A stretch of 32,127 nt of DNA, taken from assembly GCA_003175985.1 (NCBI GenBank), contig PSRJ01000162.1, positions 1 through 32,127 on the forward strand. Reading direction: 5' to 3'. Made by a program: the position numbers and the translations under genes. The stretch is from Terriglobia bacterium. GTDB lineage: Bacteria > Acidobacteriota > Terriglobia > Bryobacterales > Bryobacteraceae. Of this stretch, positions 14,487-22,361 are shown in pieces. How positions within the stretch are numbered: position 1 is the first letter of the stretch; each line of letters starts with the position of its first letter. The notes under the pieces were generated by a model. It had not been told where the DNA came from and did not search any database. It worked only from the letters and a program-made list of their open reading frames with translations.

Positions 14487-16226
14487 ATGTCTTTGCGGCA
14501 AAGGATGATTTGGTCACAGGTCGCGCTCGCAGTCGCTTTCGCGGCCGGCGGGGCGTTTACAGCCGGTGCGCAGGGCCGTCGCGGCGGGGTTCCCGAACCC
14601 TACACGCCCGCAGCGGACGCCAAAGACTTGAAGGCCGTGCTCTTCAGGTGGATGTGGGGCATGGGAATGCTCAAAGGCCATGATGAACGCGACATGGTCG
14701 CGACCCTCGAATATCAGGGCAAAGGCACGATTCAGGTCGAGGGGCAACCTTGCACGCTCGCGAAATATCGCGCGAGCACGAACTACCAGACCTTCAGCCA
14801 GCGGATTCAGTACACGTGCACACGGCCGAATGGAGAAACATACTCGAACGTCGAGGTGGTTAGCGGGCTGTACGCCTGGAACGAGGACACGCCTGGCGCG
14901 GAAATCGGCTCCGCAAAAGGCAAGGCCATTCCGATGCCGGAGGCCGTCGAGCCGCGGCTCATCCGAATTTGGGCCAGTCCGCAGGGCGCGCCCAAGGCCG
15001 CGCTGGCCGGGACAACGGAGACATTCCGGCTGGGCGCGAACCCGGGCACTCTTTTCGCGGACGGTCTTGCGAAGGTAGGCCAGACGTCCGTCGCGTGGGA
15101 GAGCGGCAAGCCGGTGGTAACGTTCCCGATACCCGGCGTACCGGGAGCCACCGCAACAGCCACCCTCGATGCGAAGTATATGACCGAGCGGGTGGTGCTT
15201 AAGCAGGGCTCGACCACCATTGACTTCACTTACGGCGACTATCAAGACTGGAACAACCCGCTGAACAAGATCGGCGTTCTTTACGCCGGAAAGATGGTCG
15301 AGCGCCGGAACGGCGCAGTCATCCGCGACCTGACAACGGAAGTGACAGAGACGGGCAACGTGTACGTGGTTGCCCCGGTTCCGGCAAGCGTGCAGGCGGC
15401 CAAAGCGGTCAAAGGGCAGCTCCCGCGTGGCGTCATGGCAAAGGAGGAGTCTAAAGTAAACAAGTCGGCGCCCACGCCGCGATTGGCTGGGCACCCGGAC
15501 CTGTCGGGAAACTGGTCCTATACCGACTGGATTGGGAACTACATGACCGGGGGAGGACGCCGATGCGGCCCGACGCAAGGTCCCGACTGTAGCCGGGAAA
15601 CCAACCAGACGGAAGATTTTGAGCTCTACTCGCCATCGCGGTTTGGAAATATGGGCCGTCCTACCTACAAGCCGGAATACTGGGACAAGGTGGAACAGCT
15701 CGACATGTGGACAAACAAGTATGACCCGGTCATGACCTGCCAGCCCCTCGGAGTGCCACGGGAAGGCCCACCCCGCCGCATCTATCAGACGGACCGCGAT
15801 GTTACGTTTCTCTATTACGGAGGCGATGCGGGAGGCGGATACGGGGAGTACCGCGTGATCCCGACAGATGGCCGCCCGCACAGCAAACAGGCGGAGTTCG
15901 ATATCACGTATTTGGGGGATACCGTGGGACGCTGGGAGGGTGACACGCTCGTGCTCGACTCCGTCTCGTTCACCGATAGTACATGGCTGGGGCGCGGCGG
16001 TTTGTTCCACTCCGACCGGATGCATGTCGTGGAGCGATTCACGCGTCAAGGCGATGCGCTTCTGTACGACGTCACAGTGGAAGACCCCGAGGTGTTGGTT
16101 GAGCCGTGGGTGCTGCCGACACGAACGGTAGTGCGCAATACGAATCCCGACGCGGGCCTGGTCCGCGAGCGAGGCAATTGCGAGGTTCAGGAGACCGGCC
16201 ATGCCACGTCCCAGATCCGGCACTAG
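14487..16226 (+). CDS. Exported two-part DLSGNW-family protein of unknown function
   Basis: The ATG at 14487 is preceded by GGAGGG at 14475-14480. The 579-residue product has a signal peptide ending near FTAGAQ. The first half (about 30-320) is a beta-rich region of unknown type, with MWGMGMLKGHDERDMVATLEY and later IDFTYGDYQDWN. From about residue 330 it carries the same domain as the DFSGIW genes at 2235 and 7361: TPRLAGHPDLSGNW, CGPTQGPDC, MTCQPLGVPREGPPRRIYQT, FLYYGGD, GRWEGDTLVLDSVSFTDSTWL, FHSDRMHVVERF and VEDPEVLVEPW. The function of this domain is not known to me. The 3' end of the gene has a decayed partial copy at 16613-16716. Confidence 0.82.
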   Translation: MSLRQRMIWSQVALAVAFAAGGAFTAGAQGRRGGVPEPYTPAADAKDLKAVLFRWMWGMGMLKGHDERDMVATLEYQGKGTIQVEGQPCTLAKYRASTNYQTFSQRIQYTCTRPNGETYSNVEVVSGLYAWNEDTPGAEIGSAKGKAIPMPEAVEPRLIRIWASPQGAPKAALAGTTETFRLGANPGTLFADGLAKVGQTSVAWESGKPVVTFPIPGVPGATATATLDAKYMTERVVLKQGSTTIDFTYGDYQDWNNPLNKIGVLYAGKMVERRNGAVIRDLTTEVTETGNVYVVAPVPASVQAAKAVKGQLPRGVMAKEESKVNKSAPTPRLAGHPDLSGNWSYTDWIGNYMTGGGRRCGPTQGPDCSRETNQTEDFELYSPSRFGNMGRPTYKPEYWDKVEQLDMWTNKYDPVMTCQPLGVPREGPPRRIYQTDRDVTFLYYGGDAGGGYGEYRVIPTDGRPHSKQAEFDITYLGDTVGRWEGDTLVLDSVSFTDSTWLGRGGLFHSDRMHVVERFTRQGDALLYDVTVEDPEVLVEPWVLPTRTVVRNTNPDAGLVRERGNCEVQETGHATSQIRH

Positions 16227-16293
16227 GCTAGCTCGTTCGGCCCACCAACCAGCCAGTGCGGCCCGGGAGTCTGAAGAAGAGTCCACTTCTAGA

Positions 16294-16683
16294 ATGGAGG
16301 GACGCCGCATCGGTGCTTATCAAATCCAGCGAGAAATCGGGCACGGTGGGTTGGGCAGAGTTTATCTGGCGTCGCGAGACGACGACATCCTAAGCCGGTT
16401 CCGCCAGGAGCGCGACATCCTGGCCTCGCTCGACCATCCGGCGATCGCGCGCCGGATCGATGGCGGGAGCACGGAAGAGGGGCTGCCTTACTTCGTTATG
16501 GACTATATCGACGGAGAACCGATCGACACATGGTGCGACCGGGAGCGATCGCTTGACGAGCATCCTCTGGAAGCCTCAGGATTCCGTAAGGTGAGGGCGG
16601 AGCCGGGGCGAGGTGGTTCGTTCCACTCCGATCGGATGCATGTCGTCGACCGATTCTCGCGCCAAGGCGATGCGCTTTTGTAA
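16294..16683 (+). pseudogene. Serine/threonine kinase N-lobe remnant fused to a DLSGNW gene tail
   Basis: The frame is open from 16201; the kinase-like part starts at ATG 16294. It shows a Gly-rich loop (REIGHGGLGRVYLA), RFRQERDILASLDHPAIAR, LDGG-like RIDGGS, and LPYFVMDYIDGEPIDTWCD. These match the start of PknB-type kinases. The stretch between YLASRDDD and ILSRFRQER is too short: the beta-3 strand with the ATP-binding lysine (VAIK) is missing, as after an in-frame deletion. Similarity stops after about residue 92. Catalytic loop and DFG are absent. The frame then runs into a degraded copy of the DLSGNW gene (FHSDRMHVVDRFSRQGDALL) and ends at a TAA that replaces a Tyr codon. It cannot be an active kinase. 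Confidence 0.85.
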
Positions 16684-16716
16684 GATGTTACAGTGCCACG
16701 TCCCAGATCCGGCACT
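16613..16716 (+). repeat. Partial, deleted copy of the 3' end of the DLSGNW gene
   Basis: 16613-16695 aligns without gaps to 15997-16079, with about 11 differences in 83 bases by eye. 16694-16716 is identical to 16202-16224 (23 of 23). Relative to the intact gene, 124 bases are missing between the two blocks, with TG shared at the junction. The stop TAA at 16681 arises from a TAC codon. This is a scar of a lost paralogue or a local duplication. Confidence 0.85.
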
Positions 16717-16763
16717 GTCTCTGAGCCGCGCGCGTCAGCAAGCGGTCATAAGGAGGTTCATTG

Positions 16764-17921
16764 ATGCCACCGAAAGGTCGGATTCTCAGTTTCTTTTTGG
16801 GGAGCGCGATAGCAATCGCGTGTTTTGCAGGAACGGTCACGGCTGCTTCGGTGGACACGAAAACACCACCCGATATCAAAGAGCCCACCAACGACGCGCC
16901 GAATTCCTTTATGACCATCGAGCACTGGGCCAAGCTCCCCGATGGCCGAAAAATGGGCTCGACCAGCGCGGTGGATATCGATAAGGATGGCGTGTCGGTG
17001 TGGGTCGCGGAGCGCTGCGGGGCCAATGGGTGCCTCGACCCCGAGACGCGCCAGGTCAAAAAGATGGATGTGATCTTTAAGTTGGACACCAACGGCAACG
17101 TTCTGAAAAGCTTCGGCTCCGGGATGTTCGTGGCTCCGCATGGCATCTATGTGGACAAAGACGATAACGTCTGGATCACGGACTATCAGGACAACGCGCC
17201 GCCAAGCGGGCGCGGCGGCGCGGGACGCGGCCCTGTTCCACCGGGAAGCATGGACCCTCCTCCGGGCGCGACCATTGGTCACCAGGTATTCAAATTCAGC
17301 CCCGATGGGAAACTTCTGATGACGATCGGCAAGGCGGGCGGCGCAGCCGAGCCGGAGTGCTGCTATCAACCCAATGACGTTATCGTGGCCAAAAATGGCG
17401 ATATCTTCATAGCCCAAGGCCACGGCGCGGGTAAGGACATTATTTTCAAATTCGACAAAAATGGTAAACCGATCAAGCATTGGGGCAAATACGGTACGGC
17501 CCCAGGCGAGTTCGACCAACCCCATTCGCTCGCTTTCGATTCCAAGGGCCGGCTGTACGTAGCCGATCGTAATAACAACCGCATTCAGATTTTCGATCAG
17601 GATGGAAATTACATTTCGGAATTGCACCAGTGGAGCAGGCCGAGCGGAATTTTCATCGACAAGCGCGACAACCTTTACAGCGCCGACTCGGAATCGGAGT
17701 CAGTATCCCAAAATCACAACGGCTGGCATCGCGGCCTGCGGGCGGGTAGTCTGAAGGACGGCAAGATCGCCGCCTTCGTCCCCGATCCGAATACAAAGAC
17801 CCGGGCCGCCGACAAGTACACCGGCACCAGTGCGGCCGAGGGTCTGGCCGTCGATGCGAAGGGCAATATCTACGGCGCCGAAGTGGGTCCTCAGGACGTG
17901 AAAAAATACGTCAGGAAATAG
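16764..17921 (+). CDS. Exported NHL-repeat beta-propeller protein
   Basis: A 385-residue protein starting at ATG 16764 after AAGGAGG at 16751-16757. The signal peptide ends near TVTAA. NHL-type blades repeat the pattern of a hydrophobic strand, D-x-x-G/D-N, strand, then a surface loop: GIYVDKDDNVWITDYQDN, VFKFSPDGKLLMTIGK, PNDVIVAKNGDIFIAQGH, SLAFDSKGRLYVADRNNNR, IQIFDQDGNYISE, GIFIDKRDNLYSADSES and GLAVDAKGNIYGAEV. The best-known relatives include the lyase half of peptidylglycine alpha-amidating monooxygenase and SMP-30-like lactonases, but no catalytic site is assigned here. It has cysteine-rich loops (ERCGANGC and PECCYQ). The last 11 bases overlap the 3' end of the convergent chrB-like gene. 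Confidence 0.85.
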   Translation: MPPKGRILSFFLGSAIAIACFAGTVTAASVDTKTPPDIKEPTNDAPNSFMTIEHWAKLPDGRKMGSTSAVDIDKDGVSVWVAERCGANGCLDPETRQVKKMDVIFKLDTNGNVLKSFGSGMFVAPHGIYVDKDDNVWITDYQDNAPPSGRGGAGRGPVPPGSMDPPPGATIGHQVFKFSPDGKLLMTIGKAGGAAEPECCYQPNDVIVAKNGDIFIAQGHGAGKDIIFKFDKNGKPIKHWGKYGTAPGEFDQPHSLAFDSKGRLYVADRNNNRIQIFDQDGNYISELHQWSRPSGIFIDKRDNLYSADSESESVSQNHNGWHRGLRAGSLKDGKIAAFVPDPNTKTRAADKYTGTSAAEGLAVDAKGNIYGAEVGPQDVKKYVRK

Positions 17922-18852
17922 GCCGCAATCGCGCGTAAAGGGCGTCGAAGATAACCAGGCCCTCTTCCATTCGCTTGGTGTCGTCGTTGTGCCGGAAAGC
18001 AAGGCCGTCGATCATGGCTCCGACGCCCGCCGCTTCCGGCCTTCCGAACTTTCCGTCTTTCAAATCCAGGTCGTGGACAATCTCGGCGATCATTCTCAGG
18101 CCTGCGTTCTCCAACTGGAACCGGTCGATCAGCACTTCAAAGGAACACCGGTCTCCCTCATGGGTGTACTCGCCTTCGAACATATCGAATCGCTGATCGC
18201 CGGCCTGATGCCGGTACTCGTGAGGATCGACGAAAAGAAATTCGGCGGCGGGATCGATCATGCGACGGATCAGCCAGCAGCACGCCGTTCGGTCGATTTT
18301 GATTCCCCGGCGTGTGACCCATCGGCGGCCTTTTAGATCGCTGGGAGTTTCAGCGGATTCCCCTGGGCGCGCGACTCCCTTCAAACGCTTTTCGATCGCT
18401 TCCATGGCACTCAAAACCTCATTCTTTCCAGGTGCTCCGAAAAAATCGATACTCTTGACATCGGCCCACCGTTTTCGCAGCTTCCGCAGAGCAGCGCTGA
18501 TGTTCACTTCGCCGCCATCCTCGGCAGCCGCCAGTTTTTCGACTTCCGCCAAGATTTCCTCGTAATCGGCAGCACGCGCTGCCTGGAACAGTTCGCGGAT
18601 GGAATCGTCGTTCAGCCCGTCGATGGTGGAGACTCGGAAGCCCCAAGCCTCGCCCCTATCGCTCCTGATCTCATTCAAGAGCCATTGAAAATCCTCCAAA
18701 GCCTCTTCGGAGTCCGGGAGCAGATAGGCCGAATTCTTCAGCGCTACCGCGCCGATGTCCTTGAGCCGCTTTAAGATCTTGGCGCGGAGGTAGGGCGGAG
18801 AGGGGGGTATCTGGTGGATCAGCAAGAGCCATTTTCGCGTTTCTAGTGACAC
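17911..18852 (-). CDS. chrB: ChrB-like chromate-responsive regulator
   Basis: Starting at GTG 18852, this is a 313-residue two-domain ChrB protein. The N-terminal domain reads RKWLLLIHQIPPSPPYLR and IGAVALKNSAYLLP. The C-terminal domain reads RRGIKIDRTACCWLIRRM, DPAAEFLFVDP and FEVLIDRF, with a His-rich stretch after. ChrB regulators sense chromate (or sulfate) and control chrA efflux genes. No chrA lies in the window. A TTG at 18876 would extend the frame, but it falls upstream of the predicted transcription start, so GTG 18852 is preferred. The gene diverges from the DUF5916/octahaem cytochrome pair and overlaps the 3' end of the NHL gene by 11 bases. Control by its own operator is likely. 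Confidence 0.88.
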   Translation of the reverse strand: MSLETRKWLLLIHQIPPSPPYLRAKILKRLKDIGAVALKNSAYLLPDSEEALEDFQWLLNEIRSDRGEAWGFRVSTIDGLNDDSIRELFQAARAADYEEILAEVEKLAAAEDGGEVNISAALRKLRKRWADVKSIDFFGAPGKNEVLSAMEAIEKRLKGVARPGESAETPSDLKGRRWVTRRGIKIDRTACCWLIRRMIDPAAEFLFVDPHEYRHQAGDQRFDMFEGEYTHEGDRCSFEVLIDRFQLENAGLRMIAEIVHDLDLKDGKFGRPEAAGVGAMIDGLAFRHNDDTKRMEEGLVIFDALYARLRPIS

Positions 18853-18895
18853 AACAGTTGCAAAATAATATAGCAACTGTTATATAGTATGTCAA
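18853..18895. promoter_or_regulatory. Overlapping divergent promoters with a shared inverted-repeat operator
   Basis: AACAGTTGC (18853-18861) and GCAACTGTT (18873-18881) are a perfect 9-bp inverted repeat with arm starts 20 bp apart. Minus strand, toward chrB: TTGACA (18895-18890), 17-nt spacer, TATATT (18872-18867); transcription would start near 18860, about 8 nt before the GTG. Plus strand, toward the DUF5916 gene: TTGCAA (18858-18863), 17-nt spacer, TATATA (18881-18886); start near 18893, about 6 nt before the ATG. Each repeat arm touches elements of both promoters, so one bound dimer would block both. The binder is probably ChrB; this is inference. Confidence 0.7.
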
Positions 18896-18898
18896 ACA

Positions 18899-21130
18899 AT
18901 GGTTTCGGTGCTGCCATGGCAACCAAAGCGTCTCCGAGCCGGGGCAAGGTTTCTTTGGCGTGTGATGGTTTACGCCACGGTCTCGCTGGCGCCAGCGCAG
19001 ACGGCGCCAACCCCCTCGATTTCGGTGGCGGCAACCTCGATGCCAGTGAAACTGGATGGCTTACTCGACGATCCCGCGTGGGCCACGGCGACTTCGCTGG
19101 TCGAGCTGACACAGCAATCACCCCGCCCAGGCACCGCGACGCCGTACCGGACAACCGTTCGCGCGATCATCCAGGACAATAAGCTGTATTTCGGCTTTGA
19201 TTGTACCGACCCCGACCCGCGTCTCATCGCAGTTCACACCATGCGGCGGGATGGTTCGATGGACGGCGATGACACCGTATCGGTCGCGCTGAGCACCAGC
19301 GGCGACAAACGCAGCGGGTACTTCTTCCGGGTCAACGCAGGAGGCGCGCGCGCGGACGGCCTGATCGCGGGACGCGAGGAGGCGAAGCTCGATTGGGACG
19401 GTATCTGGGATGCGCGAATTGCGCGAACAGCGACCGGTTGGTCGGCAGAAATCATGATACCGGCAAGTACCCTCAGCTTCATCAAGGACTCCACGACATG
19501 GGGAGTGAATTTCGAGCGAAACGTGCCCAGGGATCACACCGTGCTGCGATGGGCATCGCCCGTGCTGGATGTGTTCTTCTACGACTTGAGCCGGGCGGGC
19601 GAACTGCTGAATGTGGTGGAGCTGAATCAGGGTCATGGGCTCGAGGTCAGTCCATTCGTTGCCGGAACATCCCAGACAGCGTATCGCGACGGCGCCAGCA
19701 GCCTGCAGGGTCAGCCGGGCGCGGACGTTACGTGGCGCATCACTCCACAGCTAGCCGCGGTCTTCACAGTGAATACCGATTTCGCCGAGGCGGAGGTCGA
19801 TTCCCTGCAGCTCAATGTGACGCGCTTCCCGCTGTTCTATCCGGAGAAGCGTCCCTTCTTTCTGGAAGGCGCAAATCAATTTGGGTTCGCGTTTGCCTTG
19901 GAAGACGATTTCATTCCATTTTTCAGCCGGACCATCGGGCTGTTTCAAGGAGACCCCATCCCTATTGACGCCGGGTCTAAGCTCATCGGGCGGATCGGGA
20001 GATGGAACATCGGCATGCTCGATATTCAAACGCGTCAAGCTTACTCCCCCTCGTCGTCCGTCGCCGTCCCGCGGACCAATCTGTTGGCCAGCCGCATTTC
20101 GTACGACCTCACCCGCCGGCTTCGCGTAGGGTCGATCTTCACCAACGGGAACCCCGATGGCATCCACGCTAACAGTCTTTTGGGATTCGACGGCTCCTGG
20201 CAAACCTCAGAGCTGTTCGGCAATAAGAATTTTCAGGCAGTGGGCTGGACTGCGTTCAGCCGCGGAGATGGTCCACGGGGAAAACGATCGGGCTGGGGCT
20301 ACATAGTCGACTATCCAAACGACCTCTTCGACTGTTTTCATGCTCTCAATCAATTCGGCGAGGGGCTCAATCCCGGTCTTGGCTTTCTGCCGAGGGCCGG
20401 CATACGAAAGCTCGACGCGGCCTGCCGGGTAAAGCCCCGCCCCGACCGGGATGGGCGTCTGCGCTGGATTCGCCAGGCCTTTCTGGGACACGAGTATCAT
20501 CACGTAACTAACGCGCGCGGGCAGACGGAGTCGTGGAATTTTCTTTGGTCGCCGGTCGGCATGAGACTCGATTCCGGCGACCGCTTCAGCCTGGCGTTTC
20601 AACCTCAGTTCGAGTTACTGACGGCTCCGTTTGCAATCGCGCCGGGGGTCACGTTGCCGGCCGGAGCGTACCGGTTCAACCGCTTTCATGGAGAATTCAG
20701 CACCTCCGATCACCGGCCTTGGCAGCTTGGCTCTTCTACATGGTTCGGCGCCTTCTACGACGGCCAGCTGTTGCAACAGTCCGACTATCTGAACTACACA
20801 ACACGAGGCGGCCGCTGGCAAACCGGCGTTACCCTGGAACAGAACTTCGGGAACCTGCGGGAAGGGAGCTTCGTTCAGCGGCTGTTCCAGGTTAATGTCG
20901 CGCGTGCATTCCAGCCGAACCTGATTCTGACCAGCTTCTTCCAATACGATACGCAGGCCGGCAGTTTGGGAAACAACGTTCGTCTTCGTTGGACGATCCG
21001 CCCCGGCAACGATGTGTTCGTGGTCTGGAACCGGAACTGGCAGCGGCTGGTGCTGAGTCCGCACGACGTCAGCATCGTTCCGGACAAGAACGCTTTGACG
21101 CTCAAAGTCCGGTGGACTTTCCGGACATGA
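18899..21130 (+). CDS. DUF5916-type outer-membrane beta-barrel protein with N-terminal CBM9/DOMON-like domain
   Basis: A 743-residue exported protein. After an N-terminal hydrophobic segment (FLWRVMVYATVSLAPAQ), residues about 45-215 form a CBM9/DOMON-like domain: VKLDGLLDDPAWATAT, YRTTVRAIIQDNKLYFGF, and GDDTVSVALST. The phrases WGVNFERNVPRDHTVLRWASP, ADVTWRITPQLAAVFTVNTDFAEAEVD, LNVTRFPLFYPEKRPFFLEG and FFSRTIG are hallmarks of the DUF5916 family. The rest is rich in alternating beta strands ending in LTLKVRWTFRT, as in outer-membrane barrels. The C-terminal aromatic residue lies two before the end. Start ATG 18899 has no Shine-Dalgarno sequence but follows a promoter closely. It is followed after 14 nt by the octahaem cytochrome gene, forming an operon. 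Confidence 0.87.
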   Translation: MVSVLPWQPKRLRAGARFLWRVMVYATVSLAPAQTAPTPSISVAATSMPVKLDGLLDDPAWATATSLVELTQQSPRPGTATPYRTTVRAIIQDNKLYFGFDCTDPDPRLIAVHTMRRDGSMDGDDTVSVALSTSGDKRSGYFFRVNAGGARADGLIAGREEAKLDWDGIWDARIARTATGWSAEIMIPASTLSFIKDSTTWGVNFERNVPRDHTVLRWASPVLDVFFYDLSRAGELLNVVELNQGHGLEVSPFVAGTSQTAYRDGASSLQGQPGADVTWRITPQLAAVFTVNTDFAEAEVDSLQLNVTRFPLFYPEKRPFFLEGANQFGFAFALEDDFIPFFSRTIGLFQGDPIPIDAGSKLIGRIGRWNIGMLDIQTRQAYSPSSSVAVPRTNLLASRISYDLTRRLRVGSIFTNGNPDGIHANSLLGFDGSWQTSELFGNKNFQAVGWTAFSRGDGPRGKRSGWGYIVDYPNDLFDCFHALNQFGEGLNPGLGFLPRAGIRKLDAACRVKPRPDRDGRLRWIRQAFLGHEYHHVTNARGQTESWNFLWSPVGMRLDSGDRFSLAFQPQFELLTAPFAIAPGVTLPAGAYRFNRFHGEFSTSDHRPWQLGSSTWFGAFYDGQLLQQSDYLNYTTRGGRWQTGVTLEQNFGNLREGSFVQRLFQVNVARAFQPNLILTSFFQYDTQAGSLGNNVRLRWTIRPGNDVFVVWNRNWQRLVLSPHDVSIVPDKNALTLKVRWTFRT

Positions 21131-21144
21131 GAAAGGAGTTCGCA

Positions 21145-22305
21145 ATGAAAAGGCTCCCCATGCTCTTACTGTTTTTGCCGGTGATTCGCTTCGAACCTGG
21201 CGCTCAAGCCCAAACTGCCGCGAGCTACGTTGGTTCCGCGCCCTGTAAGTCGTGCCATCCGGCAATCTGGAACCGGTGGAGTAAGACGAGGATGGCCAAC
21301 GTGCTTGCCGACCCGAAGGTACGCCCGGAAGCGATTCTGCCTGACTTTGGCAAGCCCGATCCGGCGCTCACGTTCAACCTTGGGGACGTTGCATTCGTGT
21401 ACGGCGGCAAATTCAAACAACGTTACTTCCGCAAGGCGGTCGATGACTACTACCCGCTGCCGGCAACGTGGGACGTACGGAACCAGAAGTGGCGTCCCTA
21501 TACTCATATAGAAACGCCAACGAGCCAAGCGTGCGACGGTTGTCACTCAGTGAACTTCGATATCCAATCGAAGACGGTCACGGAATGGAATGTGGGATGC
21601 GAACGATGCCACGGCCCCGGGAGCGAACATACCAGACGGCCCTCGCGCGCGAACGTCGTGAATCCCGCCCGCTTGGATTACGTTCGGGCCAACGACGTGT
21701 GCATCCAGTGCCACTCTACCGGCGATTCGTCGCGCAATCCCATCGAAGGGCGCGATTATGCCTGGCCGGTTGGTTTCCGTCCCGGTATGCTCCTCAGCGA
21801 ATACTGGAAGTTTGACGACCGCCGCGCGGAAGGACCTGACCGCTCCTACTATCCGGACGGAACCGGAAGCGGCAACCGGATGCAGGGCAACGATTTCGTG
21901 ACCAGCGTAATGTACATGCGCGGTGTTGCCTGCTTCAGTTGCCACGATGTACACGGCACGGATAACAACGCCGACCTTCTGAAATCGGCCTCCGTCCTCT
22001 GCCTCCAATGCCATAGCCCGGGATCTCCGAACGGGCCTAAGGCGAGAGATGTAGCGCAGCATACGCATCACGCCCCAGGCTCGCCGGGTGCGGAATGCGT
22101 CGGCTGTCACATGCCAAAGGTTCAACCGACTATTGCGGATGTAAAGGTCCGCTCCCACACCTTTCGCTTCATCTCGCCCGCGACGGGTTTGGCGGCAAAG
22201 ATGCCCGACTCCTGCACCGCATGTCACACGGACAAGACTGCGCAATGGGCGGCCGGCGAGCTTCGGAAATGGCCCGAATTCTCGCCATGGCGAATGTTCC
22301 CGTAA
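21145..22305 (+). CDS. Exported octahaem cytochrome c
   Basis: AAGGAG lies six bases before ATG 21145. The 386-residue product has a signal peptide ending near GAQAQ and eight CxxCH haem motifs. Their first cysteines are at residues 34, 130, 152, 186, 263, 286, 318 and 357: CKSCH, CDGCH, CERCH, CIQCH, CFSCH, CLQCH, CVGCH and CTACH. The first part (ASYVGSAPCKSCHPAIWNRW and CERCHGPGSEH) is typical of the cytochrome c554-like/doubled-CxxCH multihaem group. Such proteins move electrons in the periplasm or across the outer membrane, and some reduce N or metal oxyanions. It is encoded 14 nt after the DUF5916 gene, which could be its outer-membrane partner. The last residues do not form an anchor. 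Confidence 0.93.
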   Translation: MKRLPMLLLFLPVIRFEPGAQAQTAASYVGSAPCKSCHPAIWNRWSKTRMANVLADPKVRPEAILPDFGKPDPALTFNLGDVAFVYGGKFKQRYFRKAVDDYYPLPATWDVRNQKWRPYTHIETPTSQACDGCHSVNFDIQSKTVTEWNVGCERCHGPGSEHTRRPSRANVVNPARLDYVRANDVCIQCHSTGDSSRNPIEGRDYAWPVGFRPGMLLSEYWKFDDRRAEGPDRSYYPDGTGSGNRMQGNDFVTSVMYMRGVACFSCHDVHGTDNNADLLKSASVLCLQCHSPGSPNGPKARDVAQHTHHAPGSPGAECVGCHMPKVQPTIADVKVRSHTFRFISPATGLAAKMPDSCTACHTDKTAQWAAGELRKWPEFSPWRMFP

Positions 22306-22330
22306 AGCGCTCGACCGCTTCCTGGCGTCC

Positions 22331-22343
22331 CGGCTCGGAGCCG
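22331..22343. terminator. Weak hairpin between converging octahaem and AraC genes
   Basis: CGGCT and AGCCG enclose a CGG loop in the 56-bp gap between the two converging genes. The stem is only 5 bp and there is no T-run. Confidence 0.25.
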
Positions 22344-22361
22344 CTAGAGATTACGAGCCAT

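Noticed and set aside
14514..16310. Minus-strand open frame of 598 codons
   Set aside because: It is antisense to the DLSGNW gene, which has a Shine-Dalgarno sequence, signal peptide and family motifs. The antisense product resembles nothing known to me.
16201..16683. Functional serine/threonine kinase
   Set aside because: The lysine strand, catalytic loop and DFG motif are missing and the end is a fragment of another gene.
18853..18876. TTG start at 18876 for the chrB-like gene
   Set aside because: It lies upstream of the transcription start predicted from the near-consensus promoter, and the added residues do not fit ChrB proteins.
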